Shown here in pieces: positions 43,927 to 52,828 of a stretch of 64,000 nt of DNA. The position numbers were made by a program, and so were the translations under genes. The notes below the pieces were generated by a model. The model did no database searches and was not told the origin of the DNA. It saw only the letters and a list, made by a program, of their open reading frames with translations. The DNA comes from an uncultured Paracoccaceae bacterium (GTDB lineage Bacteria; Pseudomonadota; Alphaproteobacteria; Rhodobacterales; Rhodobacteraceae): positions 496,001-560,000 of the forward strand of contig CANMMF010000003.1 of assembly GCA_947498985.1 (NCBI GenBank), in the 5' to 3' direction. Each line of letters begins with the position of its first letter. The stretch's first letter is position 1.

Positions 43927-45036
43927 TCAAAGATGCGGAAAGTAATCCTCGCACCCGCCTTCGCGGTAGACATCCGCGGTGCAGCAATGCAGCCCGCCGC
44001 CAAAGGCATATGCGTCGCGCAGGTCGACCTCGACCACCTCCATGCCCAGCTTCGACATCTGCTCCGCCTGGTACACCTCTGACTTCTCGACACAAACCGT
44101 CTTGGGATCCAGCACCAGCACATTCATGCTGAGCCAGACCGAGGAATAGCACAGCGGCGGCGGTGCGTTATGCGCAGGCTGCGCCGCGTCCACGATCTCC
44201 CAGCCGTTCTGCTCGAACATCGCGCGCTGATCGTCGGGCAATCGCCGCTGCGGATTGTTGAGAATGAGCCCGGGGCGCAGCGGCGTGAAGGTGGCGTCGA
44301 TATGGATCGGGTAGGGATCGCCGGGGAAATTGACCGTATGCACCCGGTGATCCGGGAAATGCCGCCGCAGCCACTCGATACCCTTGAGGTTGGTGGTGAA
44401 GCCGTGCTGGACCACCAGATCGCGGCCGAACCGCAGCACGTCGGCGGCATCGAACAGCGGCTCTTCCTCGGTGGTGACAAAGAATTTCTCCGCCGCCCAT
44501 TGCAGCCGCTTCTCCACGCCGATCTTTTCGGAGAGGTAATCGGGATGGTAATCGGCCTCGGTCAGCCGGGGTTTGGGCGCGGATTCGTGGCGGAAATTCG
44601 GATCCTCGTCGAAATAGCGCTGCAGGAGCGGGCGGTAGTTGAGATATTCGAACCAGCGGCAGCGATAGGACATCGTCGCCTCCAGCATTTCCGGGCCAAC
44701 CGTCAGCAACACGTCGCGCGGCGGCATGCAGCCGAACTGGCTGTCGGTGTGGAAATCCGGCGTCGTCACCGGCAGGGCGTGGTCGATGGGGCTGGGACGG
44801 TCGACCCTTATGCCGCGCGCTTCGAGCTGGCGCGCAAACCCGTCGAGCAACGCATTGGCGCGGTCGATGCTCTCCTGCGGACGGCGCCCCCATGTGCCGC
44901 GCATGTCGCTGTCTTCGGGCACCTTGGCATCCAGCGCAGGCTCCTCGGGCGGGATATGGCCATCATCGGCGCGCCCCACGATCACGTGGCGCAACGGGTC
45001 CCATTCGTTCCAGCTGTTCACGACGGTCTTCTGCAT
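43927..45036 (-). CDS. Glycine amidinotransferase (AGAT)-like enzyme
   Basis: 369 residues that follow vertebrate and bacterial arginine:glycine amidinotransferases closely. Shared blocks are EPLFDAADVLRFGRDLVVQ with the catalytic Asp, NLKGIEWLRRHF, the His in PIHIDATF (H245), SSVWLSMNVLVLD, and the nucleophile Cys in FGGGLHCCTADVYR (C351, with C352 next to it). Such enzymes move the amidino group of arginine to an amine, giving guanidinoacetate (creatine precursor) or guanidino groups in natural products (CyrA, StrB1). The acceptor here is unknown. No adjacent methyltransferase or biosynthetic cluster is seen. Confidence 0.88.
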   Translation of the reverse strand: MQKTVVNSWNEWDPLRHVIVGRADDGHIPPEEPALDAKVPEDSDMRGTWGRRPQESIDRANALLDGFARQLEARGIRVDRPSPIDHALPVTTPDFHTDSQFGCMPPRDVLLTVGPEMLEATMSYRCRWFEYLNYRPLLQRYFDEDPNFRHESAPKPRLTEADYHPDYLSEKIGVEKRLQWAAEKFFVTTEEEPLFDAADVLRFGRDLVVQHGFTTNLKGIEWLRRHFPDHRVHTVNFPGDPYPIHIDATFTPLRPGLILNNPQRRLPDDQRAMFEQNGWEIVDAAQPAHNAPPPLCYSSVWLSMNVLVLDPKTVCVEKSEVYQAEQMSKLGMEVVEVDLRDAYAFGGGLHCCTADVYREGGCEDYFPHL

Positions 45037-45504
45037 GGCCTCGTGCCTCCCTCAAGTGATGCCGAACGCCGCTTTAGGGCAGGGCCGGGAAAGATGGAAA
45101 CGAATTCTTCAACAACCGCCACCCACCGCCATCCGCGCGCCACCGGAGCACCGTGCCCCTGCTTCTCTGGTTGATAAATACGGCGTGGATTTTTAGGGGC
45201 CAGCCCCCCAAATTCCGCGCGCGCCAGCGCGCGCGGATCGGATCGCCAAAGGCGATCCGAAAGACCGCTCAGGGTCGCGAAACCACCTTGATCAAACCGC
45301 ACATTGCCTCTATCAGGGCGCATCGCAAGGCTCCGGGGCGACTCGGGGCCTTGTGTGATGTGGGGCATTGCACCGCCGGAAGCGGGCAATCCCTGCGCCT
45401 AACAAAGAAAAGCTGGTTTCTCTCCGCGCCGGAACACCATCGGGCGAAGCTCTGGCCAGACATCACCCGCGGGCAAACCGCGTTGACATGAAGGAGCGGA
45501 TCAG
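45037..45504. other. 468-base gap upstream of rplS
   Basis: Holds an intergenic palindromic repeat (45154-45263), described separately, and a leader region for rplS. No credible ORF or structured ribosomal leader that I can name is visible. The sequence from about 45400 to 45500 is the probable promoter area of rplS-rpmE. Confidence 0.5.
45154..45263 (+). repeat. Intergenic palindromic repeat, copy A
   Basis: Modules in order: CCCTGCTTCTCTGG, then ATAAATACGG, a GGGGC/GCCCC dyad, a CGCGCGCG dyad, and a perfect 9-bp hairpin CGGATCGCC-AAA-GGCGATCCG (45239-45259). The same order of modules occurs at 47790-47888. Shorter versions occur at 53509-53552 (opposite strand) and 53760-53789. Confidence 0.7.
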
Positions 45505-45885
45505 ATGGACCTGATCGCAGAACTCGAGGCGGAACAGATCGCCTCCCTCGGGAAATCCATTCCCGATTTCAAGGCCGGCGACACCGTGCGCGTCGGCTTC
45601 AAGGTGACCGAAGGCACCCGCAGCCGTGTGCAGAACTACGAGGGTGTCTGCATTTCCCGCAAGAATGGCGCAGGCATTGCCGGCTCGTTCACGGTGCGCA
45701 AGATCTCCTTCGGCGAAGGTGTGGAACGGGTCTTCCCGCTCTATTCCACCAACATCGAATCCATCGAGGTCGTGCGCCGCGGCCGTGTCCGCCGGGCCAA
45801 GCTCTACTATCTCCGCTCGCGCCGCGGCAAATCGGCCCGGATCGCGGAAGACAGCAATTACAAACCCCTCAAGACCGGCGCGTAA
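45505..45885 (+). CDS. rplS: 50S ribosomal protein L19 (bL19)
   Basis: 126 residues with the L19 pattern: [57 protein letters not shown], and a basic C-terminus [18 protein letters not shown]. It sits at the large/small subunit contact. AAGGAG lies nine bases before ATG 45505. rpmE follows 11 bases later in the same operon. Confidence 0.98.
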   Translation: MDLIAELEAEQIASLGKSIPDFKAGDTVRVGFKVTEGTRSRVQNYEGVCISRKNGAGIAGSFTVRKISFGEGVERVFPLYSTNIESIEVVRRGRVRRAKLYYLRSRRGKSARIAEDSNYKPLKTGA

Positions 45886-45896
45886 GGAGAGACGAG

Positions 45897-46118
45897 ATGA
45901 AAAAAGATATCCATCCCGACTACCACGTCGTCGACGTCAAGATGACCGATGGCACGATCTTTCAGGTGCGCACCACATGGGGGTCCGAAGGCGACACGCT
46001 GTCGCTGGACATCGACCCCACCGTGCACCCGGCCTGGACCGGCGGCAATTCGCGCCTGATGGACCAGGGCGGACGCGTGTCGAAGTTCAAGAAGAAATAT
46101 GAAGGTCTCGGCTTCTGA
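45897..46118 (+). CDS. rpmE: 50S ribosomal protein L31 (bL31, cysteine-free form)
   Basis: 73 residues: [19 protein letters not shown], then [27 protein letters not shown] and a C-terminal [13 protein letters not shown]. The zinc-binding Cys residues of classical L31 are absent, giving the zinc-free form common in alphaproteobacteria. GGAGAG lies before the start, and a strong terminator follows. Confidence 0.97.
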   Translation: MKKDIHPDYHVVDVKMTDGTIFQVRTTWGSEGDTLSLDIDPTVHPAWTGGNSRLMDQGGRVSKFKKKYEGLGF

Positions 46119-46141
46119 TCCGACCTTTCATACCCTGCCAG

Positions 46142-46168
46142 ACGCCGCCCCTTTCGGGCGGCGTTTTT
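46142..46168 (+). terminator. Rho-independent terminator of rplS-rpmE
   Basis: ACGCCGCCC and GGGCGGCGT form a 9-bp stem with a 5-base loop, then a run of T. It starts 24 bases after the rpmE stop codon. Confidence 0.9.
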
Positions 46169-46224
46169 CGTATGCGGGGGGCAAGCGCCCGTCAGGCGGC
46201 CAGCCACACACCACCCGACCGATC

Positions 46225-47100
46225 TCAGTCATTGCCCGCGGCGCCTGCGCTTTCGGCCTCCAGCAAGGCGCGCAGCCCGGCGCGGTAATCGGGATAGAGC
46301 AGTCTCACACCCAGTTCGTCCTTGATGCGCGCGTTGCTCACCCGTTTGCTCTCGGCGTAAAAGCTGCGCGCCATCGGGCTCATCTCTGCCGCCTCGAAAT
46401 CCACCGCCGGCGGGACCGGCAGGTCCAGCAGCTCTGCGGCATGCGCGATCACGTCCTGCGGCGGCGCCGGATCGTCGTCACACAGGTTGTAGATCGCGCC
46501 GGGATCGGGGTGGCGGATGGAGGCCTCGAGCACCTGCGCGATGTCGTCGACATGGATGCGGCTGAAGACCTGGCCTGGCTTGATGATCCGCCGCGCGGTG
46601 CCGTTTCGCACCTTGGAAAACGGCCCGCGCCCCGGCCCGTAGATGCCCGCCAGACGGAAAATATGCAGCGGCAGACCGGGGATCGCCTGCCAGGCCGCTT
46701 CCGCCTCGACCCGCTTCTGACCGCGCTTTGTCGAGGGGGCCAGCGGCGTGTCCTCGCTCACCCAGCCGCCGTCATGATCGCCGTAAACCCCTGTCGTGGA
46801 AAGATATCCCACCCATTCCAGATCGCGCGCCGCGGCCCTGACCGCGTCGCCGATGGCGCGCAGGGACGGATCGCCCGCGTCGTCGGGGCCCGCGCTGATC
46901 AGCAGATGGCTCGACCGGGCCAGGGCCTCGCGCAGCGCCCCGGCCTCCCAGAGCAGCGGCGTGATGCCCTGCGCCGCAAGCCGCCCCGCCTTATCGGCGG
47001 AGCGTGTGGTGCCGAAGATGCGCCAGCCCTGCGGCAGCAGCCGCGCGGCGAGCGCTTTGGCCGAAAACCCGTGTCCAAGCGAGAGCAGCGTCTGTGTCAT
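46225..47100 (-). CDS. NAD(P)-dependent epimerase/dehydratase-like SDR protein (YeeZ-type)
   Basis: 291 residues of the extended/atypical SDR fold. The dinucleotide loop is LSLGHGFSAKALAARL (G-x-G-x-x-A) and the active-site region holds YLSTTGVYGDHDGGWV, with LHIFRLAGIYGPGRG, typical of the YeeZ-like NAD-binding branch. The usual YxxxK is not clear, as is common in this branch. The substrate is unknown. ATG 47100 is chosen since the Rossmann strand begins directly after it; the frame extends to 47187 without support. Confidence 0.82.
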   Translation of the reverse strand: MTQTLLSLGHGFSAKALAARLLPQGWRIFGTTRSADKAGRLAAQGITPLLWEAGALREALARSSHLLISAGPDDAGDPSLRAIGDAVRAAARDLEWVGYLSTTGVYGDHDGGWVSEDTPLAPSTKRGQKRVEAEAAWQAIPGLPLHIFRLAGIYGPGRGPFSKVRNGTARRIIKPGQVFSRIHVDDIAQVLEASIRHPDPGAIYNLCDDDPAPPQDVIAHAAELLDLPVPPAVDFEAAEMSPMARSFYAESKRVSNARIKDELGVRLLYPDYRAGLRALLEAESAGAAGND

Positions 47101-47275
47101 GATGCATTGGTGGCGCGGCGCGGCGGCTTTGGCAAGGGACCGTCCCGGAATGGCGGGACGGCGGAGGCTTGCCGATGCGGCAAACACGCTCTCGCCACCT
47201 GCATGTCCTGCGTCTAAGGCAGGTGCGTTAAGTTGACATCGGCCGCGGAACCGGCCGCATTGGAGCCTGCCCCGG

Positions 47276-47758
47276 ATGTTTTACCGCCGCGCATTCTGCC
47301 TTGCGCTTCTCAGCCTGCCGATGGCCTGCGCCGCACCAGGTGCGGATACCGAAGCTGTTGATACCAAGGCCAAATTCAACCCGCCGCTTTATCCCAACGA
47401 AACGCCGGAACTGCGCGCGTCGATCAACAAATGGGCCGACCATTACGCGCTGCCGCGCAAGCTGGTGCACCGGCTGGCGATCCGCGAAAGCACGCACCGG
47501 CCCTGGGCGCGCAACGGGCCCTACTGGGGGCTGATGCAGATCCTGCCCGCAACCGCGCGGTCCATGGGGTTCAGGGGAAAATCGCGCGATCTGCTCGATG
47601 CGGAAACCAATCTGAAATACAGCCTGAAATACCTCAAGGGCGCCTATATCGTGGCGGATGGCAATCCCGACAACGCCATCAAATGGTACGCGCGCGGCTA
47701 TTATTACGAAGCCAAACGCAAGGGGCTTCTGGTCGAGACGGGCCTGCGTCCGGGGTAA
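47276..47758 (+). CDS. Lytic transglycosylase, SLT domain (exported)
   Basis: 160 residues. A signal peptide (residues 1-20, MFYRRAFCLALLSLPMACAA) has a Cys that could accept lipid, though PMAC is a poor lipobox. The SLT domain has catalytic E71 (LAIRESTHRPWARN), GLMQILPATARSMG (85-98), LDAETNLKYSLKYL, and the closing IKWYARGYY. It cleaves peptidoglycan strands in the periplasm with formation of 1,6-anhydro-muramic ends. The length is minimal for the family, with no extra domain. Confidence 0.9.
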   Translation: MFYRRAFCLALLSLPMACAAPGADTEAVDTKAKFNPPLYPNETPELRASINKWADHYALPRKLVHRLAIRESTHRPWARNGPYWGLMQILPATARSMGFRGKSRDLLDAETNLKYSLKYLKGAYIVADGNPDNAIKWYARGYYYEAKRKGLLVETGLRPG

Positions 47759-47789
47759 CCCACGCAGGGGTCGTGCGGCACCGCGCGTG

Positions 47790-47888
47790 CTTCTTCTGGC
47801 TTGAAATACCTCGGGGGTGCGGGGGCAGCGCCCCCGCCGCGCGCCCGCAGGGCGCGCGCGGGTCGGATCGCCGAAGGCGATCCGAAAC
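47790..47888 (+). repeat. Intergenic palindromic repeat, copy B
   Basis: CTTCTTCTGGCTTGAAATACC, then a GGGGGC/GCCCCC dyad, a CGCGCGC-rich dyad, and a 9-bp hairpin CGGATCGCC-GAA-GGCGATCCG (47864-47884). The hairpin end lies just beyond the stop codon of the fadB-like gene (minus strand) and may act as its terminator. Confidence 0.75.
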
Positions 47889-47899
47889 ACCTCGGCCGG

Positions 47900-50098
47900 T
47901 CAGGCCGCCTTGGCCTGCGCGCCGAAGCGTTCGTAAAAGCTCTGATCCTTGTCGGCCATCTCGCGCAGCAGATCCGGGCAGGCAAACCGCTCGCCATAAG
48001 CCGCCACCAGCGCGTCGCAGCGTTCGGCCGCATAAGGCGCGCCGATCATGTCAAGCCAGCTGAGCGGGCCACCGGACCAGGGTGCAAAGCCCCAGCCGAG
48101 GATCGCGCCCACATCGCCCTCGCGGATGTCCATCAGCACGCCGTCCTCCAGCGCGCGCACGGCCTCCAGCGATTGCGCAAAGAGCAGGCGGTGCTGCACG
48201 TCGATCAGATCCGGCTGGTCCTCCGCTTGCGGGTATTGCGCGGCAACCACCTCCGACAGGCCCTGACGCTTGCCCTTGTCGTCGTAATCGTAGAACCCGG
48301 CGGCGGATTTGCGGCCCAGACGGCCTTGCTCTTCCATCCAGAAGATCACCTCGTCCACAGCCTCGTCGGGATAGGCGTCGCCCATCGCGGCCTTGGTCGC
48401 CCGGGCGATCTTGGCGCCGAGATCGATGGAGGTTTCGTCCACCAGTTGCAGCGGCCCCAGCGGCATGCCCACCAGCTTGGCGGCGTTTTCGATCAAAGCG
48501 GGCGCGACGCCCTCTTTGACCATGCGGATGCCCTCGTTGATATAGGGGATGATGCAGCGGTTGGCGTAGAAGAACCGCGCGTCATTAACCACAATCGGCG
48601 TCTTGCGGATCTGCCGCACAAAATCCAGCGCCTTGGCCACCGCGCGGTCACCGGTCTGTTTGCCCTTGATGATCTCCACCAGCATCATCTTCTCGACGGG
48701 CGAGAAGAAGTGGATGCCGATGAACTGCTCGGGGTCCTTGCTGGCCTTGGCGAGCTCGGTGATCGGCAGGGTGGAGGTGTTGGTGGCAAAGATGCACTCC
48801 GCGCCCGTGACCGCATCGACCTTCGCTGTGACCTCGGCCTTGATCTTGGGATCCTCGAAGACCGCCTCGACGATCAGATCGCATTCGGCCAAGGCGTCGT
48901 AAGACGTGGTCGCCTCGATCCGGTCCCCCATCTGTCGGGCCTGCTCTTCGGTGATCTTCTTGCGGCTCACGCCTTTGGCGAAGTGATCCGTGGCATAGGA
49001 TTTGCCCTTGTCGGCAGCGGTCTGCTCGCGGTCGAGCAGCACCACGTCGATGCCCGCCTGCGCGGAGACCAGCGCGATGCCCGCGCCCATCATGCCCGCG
49101 CCCAGCACGCCGACTTTCTGCACCTTCTGGTCGGGCACGTCCGCGGGGCGCACGGCGCCTTTCTCCAACGCTTCCTTGTTGATGAAGAGCGACCGGATCA
49201 TCGCCGCTGAAGAGGGGTTCATCAGGATGTTGGTGAACCAGCGCGCCTCGACCTTGAGGGCGGTGTCGAAGGGCACCAGAGCGCCTTCATAGACCGCAGA
49301 GAGCAGTGCCTTGGCCGCCGGGTAGACGCCCTTGGTCTTGCCGTTGACCATGGCCGAGGCCCCCACGAAGGTCATGAAGCCCGCCGGGTGATAGGGCGCG
49401 CCGCCAGGCATCTTGTAACCCTTGGCGTCCCATGGCTTGACCAGATCGGCGTCCTTGGCGTTCAGCACCCACTCCTTGGCGGCCTCGACGGGGTTGGCGG
49501 AGATTTCGTCGATGATGCCCGCCTTCTGGGCGCGCACCGGATCGCTGAGCTTGCCTTCCAGCAGGAAGGGAGAGGCCGCCATCGCGCCCATCTTGCGCAC
49601 CAGACGCGTGGTGCCGCCGGCGCCGGGGAAGATACCGACCATGATCTCGGGCAGGCCGATCTTGGCCTTGGGATTGGGCGAGGCAAAGATCCGGTGCGTC
49701 GAAAGCGGGATCTCCAGCCCGATGCCAAGCGCCGTGCCGGGAAGGGCGGTGGCGATGGGTTTGCCGCCCTTGAGGGTTTTGGGGTCCATGCCCGCGCGCT
49801 CGATCTTGCGCATGATGCGGTGGGCATTCATGATCCCGTCAAAGAGGCCGCGCGCCGGATCGTCGCCCGCCATCTCCTTCATCCGCGCAATCACGTTGAG
49901 GTCCATGCCACCGGCAAAGCTGTCCTTGCCGGAGGTCAGCACGACACCCTTGACGGCGTCATCCGCAAGCGCGTCGTCGATCAGCGCCTCCAGATCGTCC
50001 CACGCCTCCAGCGTCATGACGTTCATGGACTTGTCCTTGACGTCCCATGTGATGACGGCGACGCCATCGGCGCCCTTTTCCATGGTGAAATCGGTCAT
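47900..50098 (-). CDS. Trifunctional-type fatty-acid oxidation enzyme (enoyl-CoA hydratase + 3-hydroxyacyl-CoA dehydrogenase)
   Basis: 732 residues, FadB/FadJ type. The N-terminal crotonase domain has E129 (ALGIGLEIPLS) and E151 (IGLPEIMVGIFPGAGGT), the two hydratase acids. A linker leads to the dehydrogenase with the NAD loop GVLGAGMMGAGIA near 332-344, the catalytic His in GIHFFSPVEKMMLVEI, and NDARFFYANR. A C-terminal domain follows with GWGFAPWSGGPLSWLD. It performs hydration and oxidation in beta-oxidation. It is the last gene of an operon running thiolase, NTF2-like, cupin, this gene. FadJ is the closer fit by lack of an isomerase-specific feature, but I do not separate the two. Confidence 0.95.
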   Translation of the reverse strand: MTDFTMEKGADGVAVITWDVKDKSMNVMTLEAWDDLEALIDDALADDAVKGVVLTSGKDSFAGGMDLNVIARMKEMAGDDPARGLFDGIMNAHRIMRKIERAGMDPKTLKGGKPIATALPGTALGIGLEIPLSTHRIFASPNPKAKIGLPEIMVGIFPGAGGTTRLVRKMGAMAASPFLLEGKLSDPVRAQKAGIIDEISANPVEAAKEWVLNAKDADLVKPWDAKGYKMPGGAPYHPAGFMTFVGASAMVNGKTKGVYPAAKALLSAVYEGALVPFDTALKVEARWFTNILMNPSSAAMIRSLFINKEALEKGAVRPADVPDQKVQKVGVLGAGMMGAGIALVSAQAGIDVVLLDREQTAADKGKSYATDHFAKGVSRKKITEEQARQMGDRIEATTSYDALAECDLIVEAVFEDPKIKAEVTAKVDAVTGAECIFATNTSTLPITELAKASKDPEQFIGIHFFSPVEKMMLVEIIKGKQTGDRAVAKALDFVRQIRKTPIVVNDARFFYANRCIIPYINEGIRMVKEGVAPALIENAAKLVGMPLGPLQLVDETSIDLGAKIARATKAAMGDAYPDEAVDEVIFWMEEQGRLGRKSAAGFYDYDDKGKRQGLSEVVAAQYPQAEDQPDLIDVQHRLLFAQSLEAVRALEDGVLMDIREGDVGAILGWGFAPWSGGPLSWLDMIGAPYAAERCDALVAAYGERFACPDLLREMADKDQSFYERFGAQAKAA

Positions 50099-50134
50099 CT
50101 TGATCTCCTGATCCTTGATCTTCTGTCGCGGGCG

Positions 50135-50593
50135 TCAGACGGCGGAGCCGTCGCGCCTGGTGAAAGTCATCTCGCCGTCCCGGGCCTCGACCTTCATGTC
50201 GATGTCGGAATACCAGCCGGTTTCGGTGTCGGTTCGGGTGCCGACGACGATGAAGGCCGCCGGCGCGTCGGAGCGGTTGACCAGATGGTGGCCATTGGCG
50301 TCGCCCGCCGGAAATGCACAGCAATCGCCCGGGGCAAGCGGCGTCTCGCCATGGTCGTCGATCAGTGTCGGCGTGCCCTCGGTGACCACCAGGAACTCGT
50401 CCTGCTTTTCATGCCAGTGCCTCAGCGAGGACATGGCGCCGGGCTGCAGCACCACGCGGTTTACGCCGAACTGCGTCAGCCCTGCCGCGTTCCCGAGCCG
50501 CCACTGGCTACGACCGTCGAAGCCGGCGTTGTGCGGGGCCGGGTAGCCGCTGCCGGTGCGCTCGGGCAGGGTGGTGAGGTCAATTTTTGGCAT
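50135..50593 (-). CDS. Cupin-domain protein in the beta-oxidation operon
   Basis: 152 residues with a single cupin barrel: LRHWHEKQDEFLVVTEG holds the His-x-His and Glu metal ligands, PLAPGDCCAFPAGDANGHHLVN gives the second motif with a His. Flanking sequence includes GDGSAV-like polar tail and YPAPHNAGFDGR before the barrel. Its start ATG overlaps the stop of the upstream gene by one base (TGATG), so the two are coupled. Function unknown; some cupins of this size are mutarotases or regulators, but nothing here decides. Confidence 0.88.
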   Translation of the reverse strand: MPKIDLTTLPERTGSGYPAPHNAGFDGRSQWRLGNAAGLTQFGVNRVVLQPGAMSSLRHWHEKQDEFLVVTEGTPTLIDDHGETPLAPGDCCAFPAGDANGHHLVNRSDAPAAFIVVGTRTDTETGWYSDIDMKVEARDGEMTFTRRDGSAV

Positions 50594-51492
50594 CAGTGCC
50601 GCTCCGTCTGGTTGGCGATCCGGTCGAGCGTGAGATGCCCCATCGGGTGCATGAACGTCGTCGCGCGCCAGCGCCGGTCCTCGCCCTGCTCCATGGTCAT
50701 CGCGCTCACGTAGGACGGGATCACCAGTTGCGCGCCACGCAGGGCGTGGGTGCGATAGGTGCCCTGTATGCGCTGCGCCCCGATGAAATCTGCCGATTTC
50801 ACCAGCCGCACCAGATCCCGGATGTCGTGGATCGTGAAAGCGGTGAGCTGGCGGTCGAAATCGGCCCGCATCTCGTCCACATTGCGCAACACCTTGGTGA
50901 AATCGCTGCGCTGCATAAAGAGCGGCAGCTGCACACAGTCGACCAGCAGATCGAAATCCCGCTCGATATAGGTGCGGGTGATCCGGTCGAGCAGATTCTG
51001 GAAGATGTCGAAGGCCTGCCGGTCGTCATCTTCGCCGGGCTGTGTCACCCGCTGCCGCCGGCCAATCATCGCCGCGGTGTGATCCGGGCGATCCTTGAAG
51101 GAATACTTCGAATCGATGACCTGCCAGTCATCCCCCCGGCGTTCGATGACCGAATTGCTGGTATAGACCGGCTGAACGAGCGTCTCGCCGTTCCAGAGTC
51201 GGCTGATATGCGAATAGCGGATCATGTCCGGACCATCGAAGACGGCGAACTCCACGGTGCGGTCGAGGCGCGTCACGCCCTTGGAGGCATAGTAGGCGTG
51301 GACATCCTCGAAGACCGCGCGCATCTCTTCGCGGGTCTCCATCACGACGCAGCCTTCGACGGTGCTGACCGCGTTCGGCAGGCTGAAACAGGGCGCAAAC
51401 CGCTCGAAATCCCCCGACATCAGGGCGTCGCCGGTGATGTCGAGCAATCTCGCCGGAATGGCCTTGGCTTCGTTGTCCTGCCCCTCGGTCAT
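50593..51492 (-). CDS. Two-domain NTF2-like protein in the beta-oxidation operon
   Basis: 299 residues that look like two NTF2/SnoaL-type cone folds in a row. The first half (to about 140) has GDFERFAPCFSLPNAV, ETREEMRAVFEDVHAYYASKG and ISRLWNGETLVQPVY with VIERRGDDWQVIDSKYSF. The second half (about 160-290) repeats this with ERDFDLLVDCVQLPLFM and VDEMRADFDRQLTAF. The function is unknown. It sits 6 bases downstream of thiolase and overlaps the cupin start, so it belongs to the operon. I base the fold on helix-helix-helix-sheet patterning, not on motifs. Confidence 0.7.
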   Translation of the reverse strand: MTEGQDNEAKAIPARLLDITGDALMSGDFERFAPCFSLPNAVSTVEGCVVMETREEMRAVFEDVHAYYASKGVTRLDRTVEFAVFDGPDMIRYSHISRLWNGETLVQPVYTSNSVIERRGDDWQVIDSKYSFKDRPDHTAAMIGRRQRVTQPGEDDDRQAFDIFQNLLDRITRTYIERDFDLLVDCVQLPLFMQRSDFTKVLRNVDEMRADFDRQLTAFTIHDIRDLVRLVKSADFIGAQRIQGTYRTHALRGAQLVIPSYVSAMTMEQGEDRRWRATTFMHPMGHLTLDRIANQTERH

Positions 51493-51498
51493 GGCGGA

Positions 51499-52710
51499 TT
51501 ACACCCGCTCGATGATGGTCGCCGCTCCCATGCCGGAGGCGATGCAGAGCGTGGCAAGCCCGGTGCCCTTGCCGGTCCGCTCAAGCTCATCGAGCAGGGT
51601 GCCGATGATGATCGCGCCGGTGGCGCCCAGCGGATGGCCCATGGCGATGGAACCGCCGTTCACATTGACCTTGTCATGGTCCACGTCGAAGGCCTGCATG
51701 AAGCGCAGCACCACGGACGCAAACGCCTCGTTCACCTCGAAGAGATCGATGTCGGAGATGTCCATGCCGCTGTCGGCGAGGATCTTTTCCGTCACCGGCA
51801 CCGGGCCGGTGAGCATGATGGTCGGATCGGTGCCGATCTTGGCCGTGGCCTTGATGCGCGCGCGCGGCGTCAGCCCGTGCTTTTCGCCAAACGCCTTGTT
51901 TCCGATCAGCACAGCCGCCGCGCCATCGACGATGCCCGAGCTGTTGCCCGCGTGGTGGATATGGTTGATCCGCTCCAGATGCGGGTATTTCATCAGCGCG
52001 ACCTTGTCGAAGCCGGGCATGACCTCGCCCATGTCCTTGAAGGCGGGCTTGAGGCCGCCGAGACTCTGCATGTCGGTGCCGGGGCGCATGTATTCGTCGT
52101 GATCGAGGATCGGCAGACCGTTCTGGTCGCGCACGGTGATCACCGACTTGTCGAAGCGCTTGTCCTCCCAGGCCGCCGCCGCGCGCTGCTGGCTGGCCAT
52201 AGCCAGCGCATCCGCATCGTCGCGCGAAAAGCCGTATTCGGTGGCAATGATGTCGGCAGAGATGCCCTGCGGGACAAAGTAGCTCTCCATCGCGAGGCTG
52301 GGATCCACGGCAATGGCGGCCCCGTCACTGCCCATGGCCACGCGGCCCATCATCTCGACACCACCGGCGATATAGGCCTCGCCCGCGCCACCGCGGACCT
52401 GGTTGGCGGCCAGGTTCACCGCCTCCATGCCGGACGCGCAAAAGCGGTTGATGGCAAGGCCGGGGATGCGCTCGTCGAGATCCGAGGCGAGCACGGCAGA
52501 GCGCGCAAGGCAGCCGCCCTGTTCGCCCACTTGCGTGACATTGCCCCAGATCACGTCTTCGACGGCGTGGCCGTCCAGCGCGTTGCGGTCCTTTAGCGCG
52601 TTCAGCGTCAGCGCCGAGAGGCGCAGGCTGGTCACTTCGTGCAGGCTGCCGTCCTTGCGGCCCTTGCCGCGCGGCGTGCGAATGGCGTCGTAGATAAAGG
52701 CGTCGGTCAT
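51499..52710 (-). CDS. Acetyl-CoA C-acyltransferase (thiolase)
   Basis: A 403-residue thiolase that cleaves 3-ketoacyl-CoA in the last step of beta-oxidation. Nucleophile C91 (NRFCASGMEA), base H359 (NGGSIAMGHPLGATGA) and second acid/base C389 (LCIASGMGAA) are all present. Length is typical for FadA/AtoB-type enzymes; chain-length preference is not readable. It is the first gene of the operon that ends with the FadB/FadJ-type enzyme, and an ACGTAA-containing operator lies 75-111 bases upstream. Confidence 0.95.
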   Translation of the reverse strand: MTDAFIYDAIRTPRGKGRKDGSLHEVTSLRLSALTLNALKDRNALDGHAVEDVIWGNVTQVGEQGGCLARSAVLASDLDERIPGLAINRFCASGMEAVNLAANQVRGGAGEAYIAGGVEMMGRVAMGSDGAAIAVDPSLAMESYFVPQGISADIIATEYGFSRDDADALAMASQQRAAAAWEDKRFDKSVITVRDQNGLPILDHDEYMRPGTDMQSLGGLKPAFKDMGEVMPGFDKVALMKYPHLERINHIHHAGNSSGIVDGAAAVLIGNKAFGEKHGLTPRARIKATAKIGTDPTIMLTGPVPVTEKILADSGMDISDIDLFEVNEAFASVVLRFMQAFDVDHDKVNVNGGSIAMGHPLGATGAIIIGTLLDELERTGKGTGLATLCIASGMGAATIIERV

Positions 52711-52784
52711 CGGTTCTTGTCCTTTGCCGTGGCGTCGATTGGTCTTTGCTTCAGGTGGGGCATCTGCGCCCCGTCCTGCAAGGG

Positions 52785-52821
52785 TGACGTGGCGGCGCTT
52801 TACGTAAACTTCGCCACGTCA
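52785..52821. promoter_or_regulatory. Nested dyad operator upstream of the thiolase operon
   Basis: Outer 10-bp arms TGACGTGGCG (52785-52794) and CGCCACGTCA (52812-52821) enclose a perfect 10-bp palindrome TTTACGTAAA (52799-52808), almost on the same centre. The 11-base piece from 52797 and the right arm both recur upstream of the MerR/acyl-CoA dehydrogenase operon (57573 and 57557). This is the site I would expect the regulator to bind. Confidence 0.75.
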
Positions 52822-52828
52822 TTTGGGA

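Noticed and set aside
45154-45263. A possible CRISPR-like array because of repeated short motifs near 45-48 kb and 53 kb
   Set aside because: The copies are scattered singly in separate gaps, differ in length and have no regular spacer pattern or cas genes. They fit intergenic palindromic repeats.
47233-47238. TTGACA as a -35 box before the lytic transglycosylase gene
   Set aside because: No acceptable -10 hexamer follows at 16-18 bases, so I do not call a promoter.
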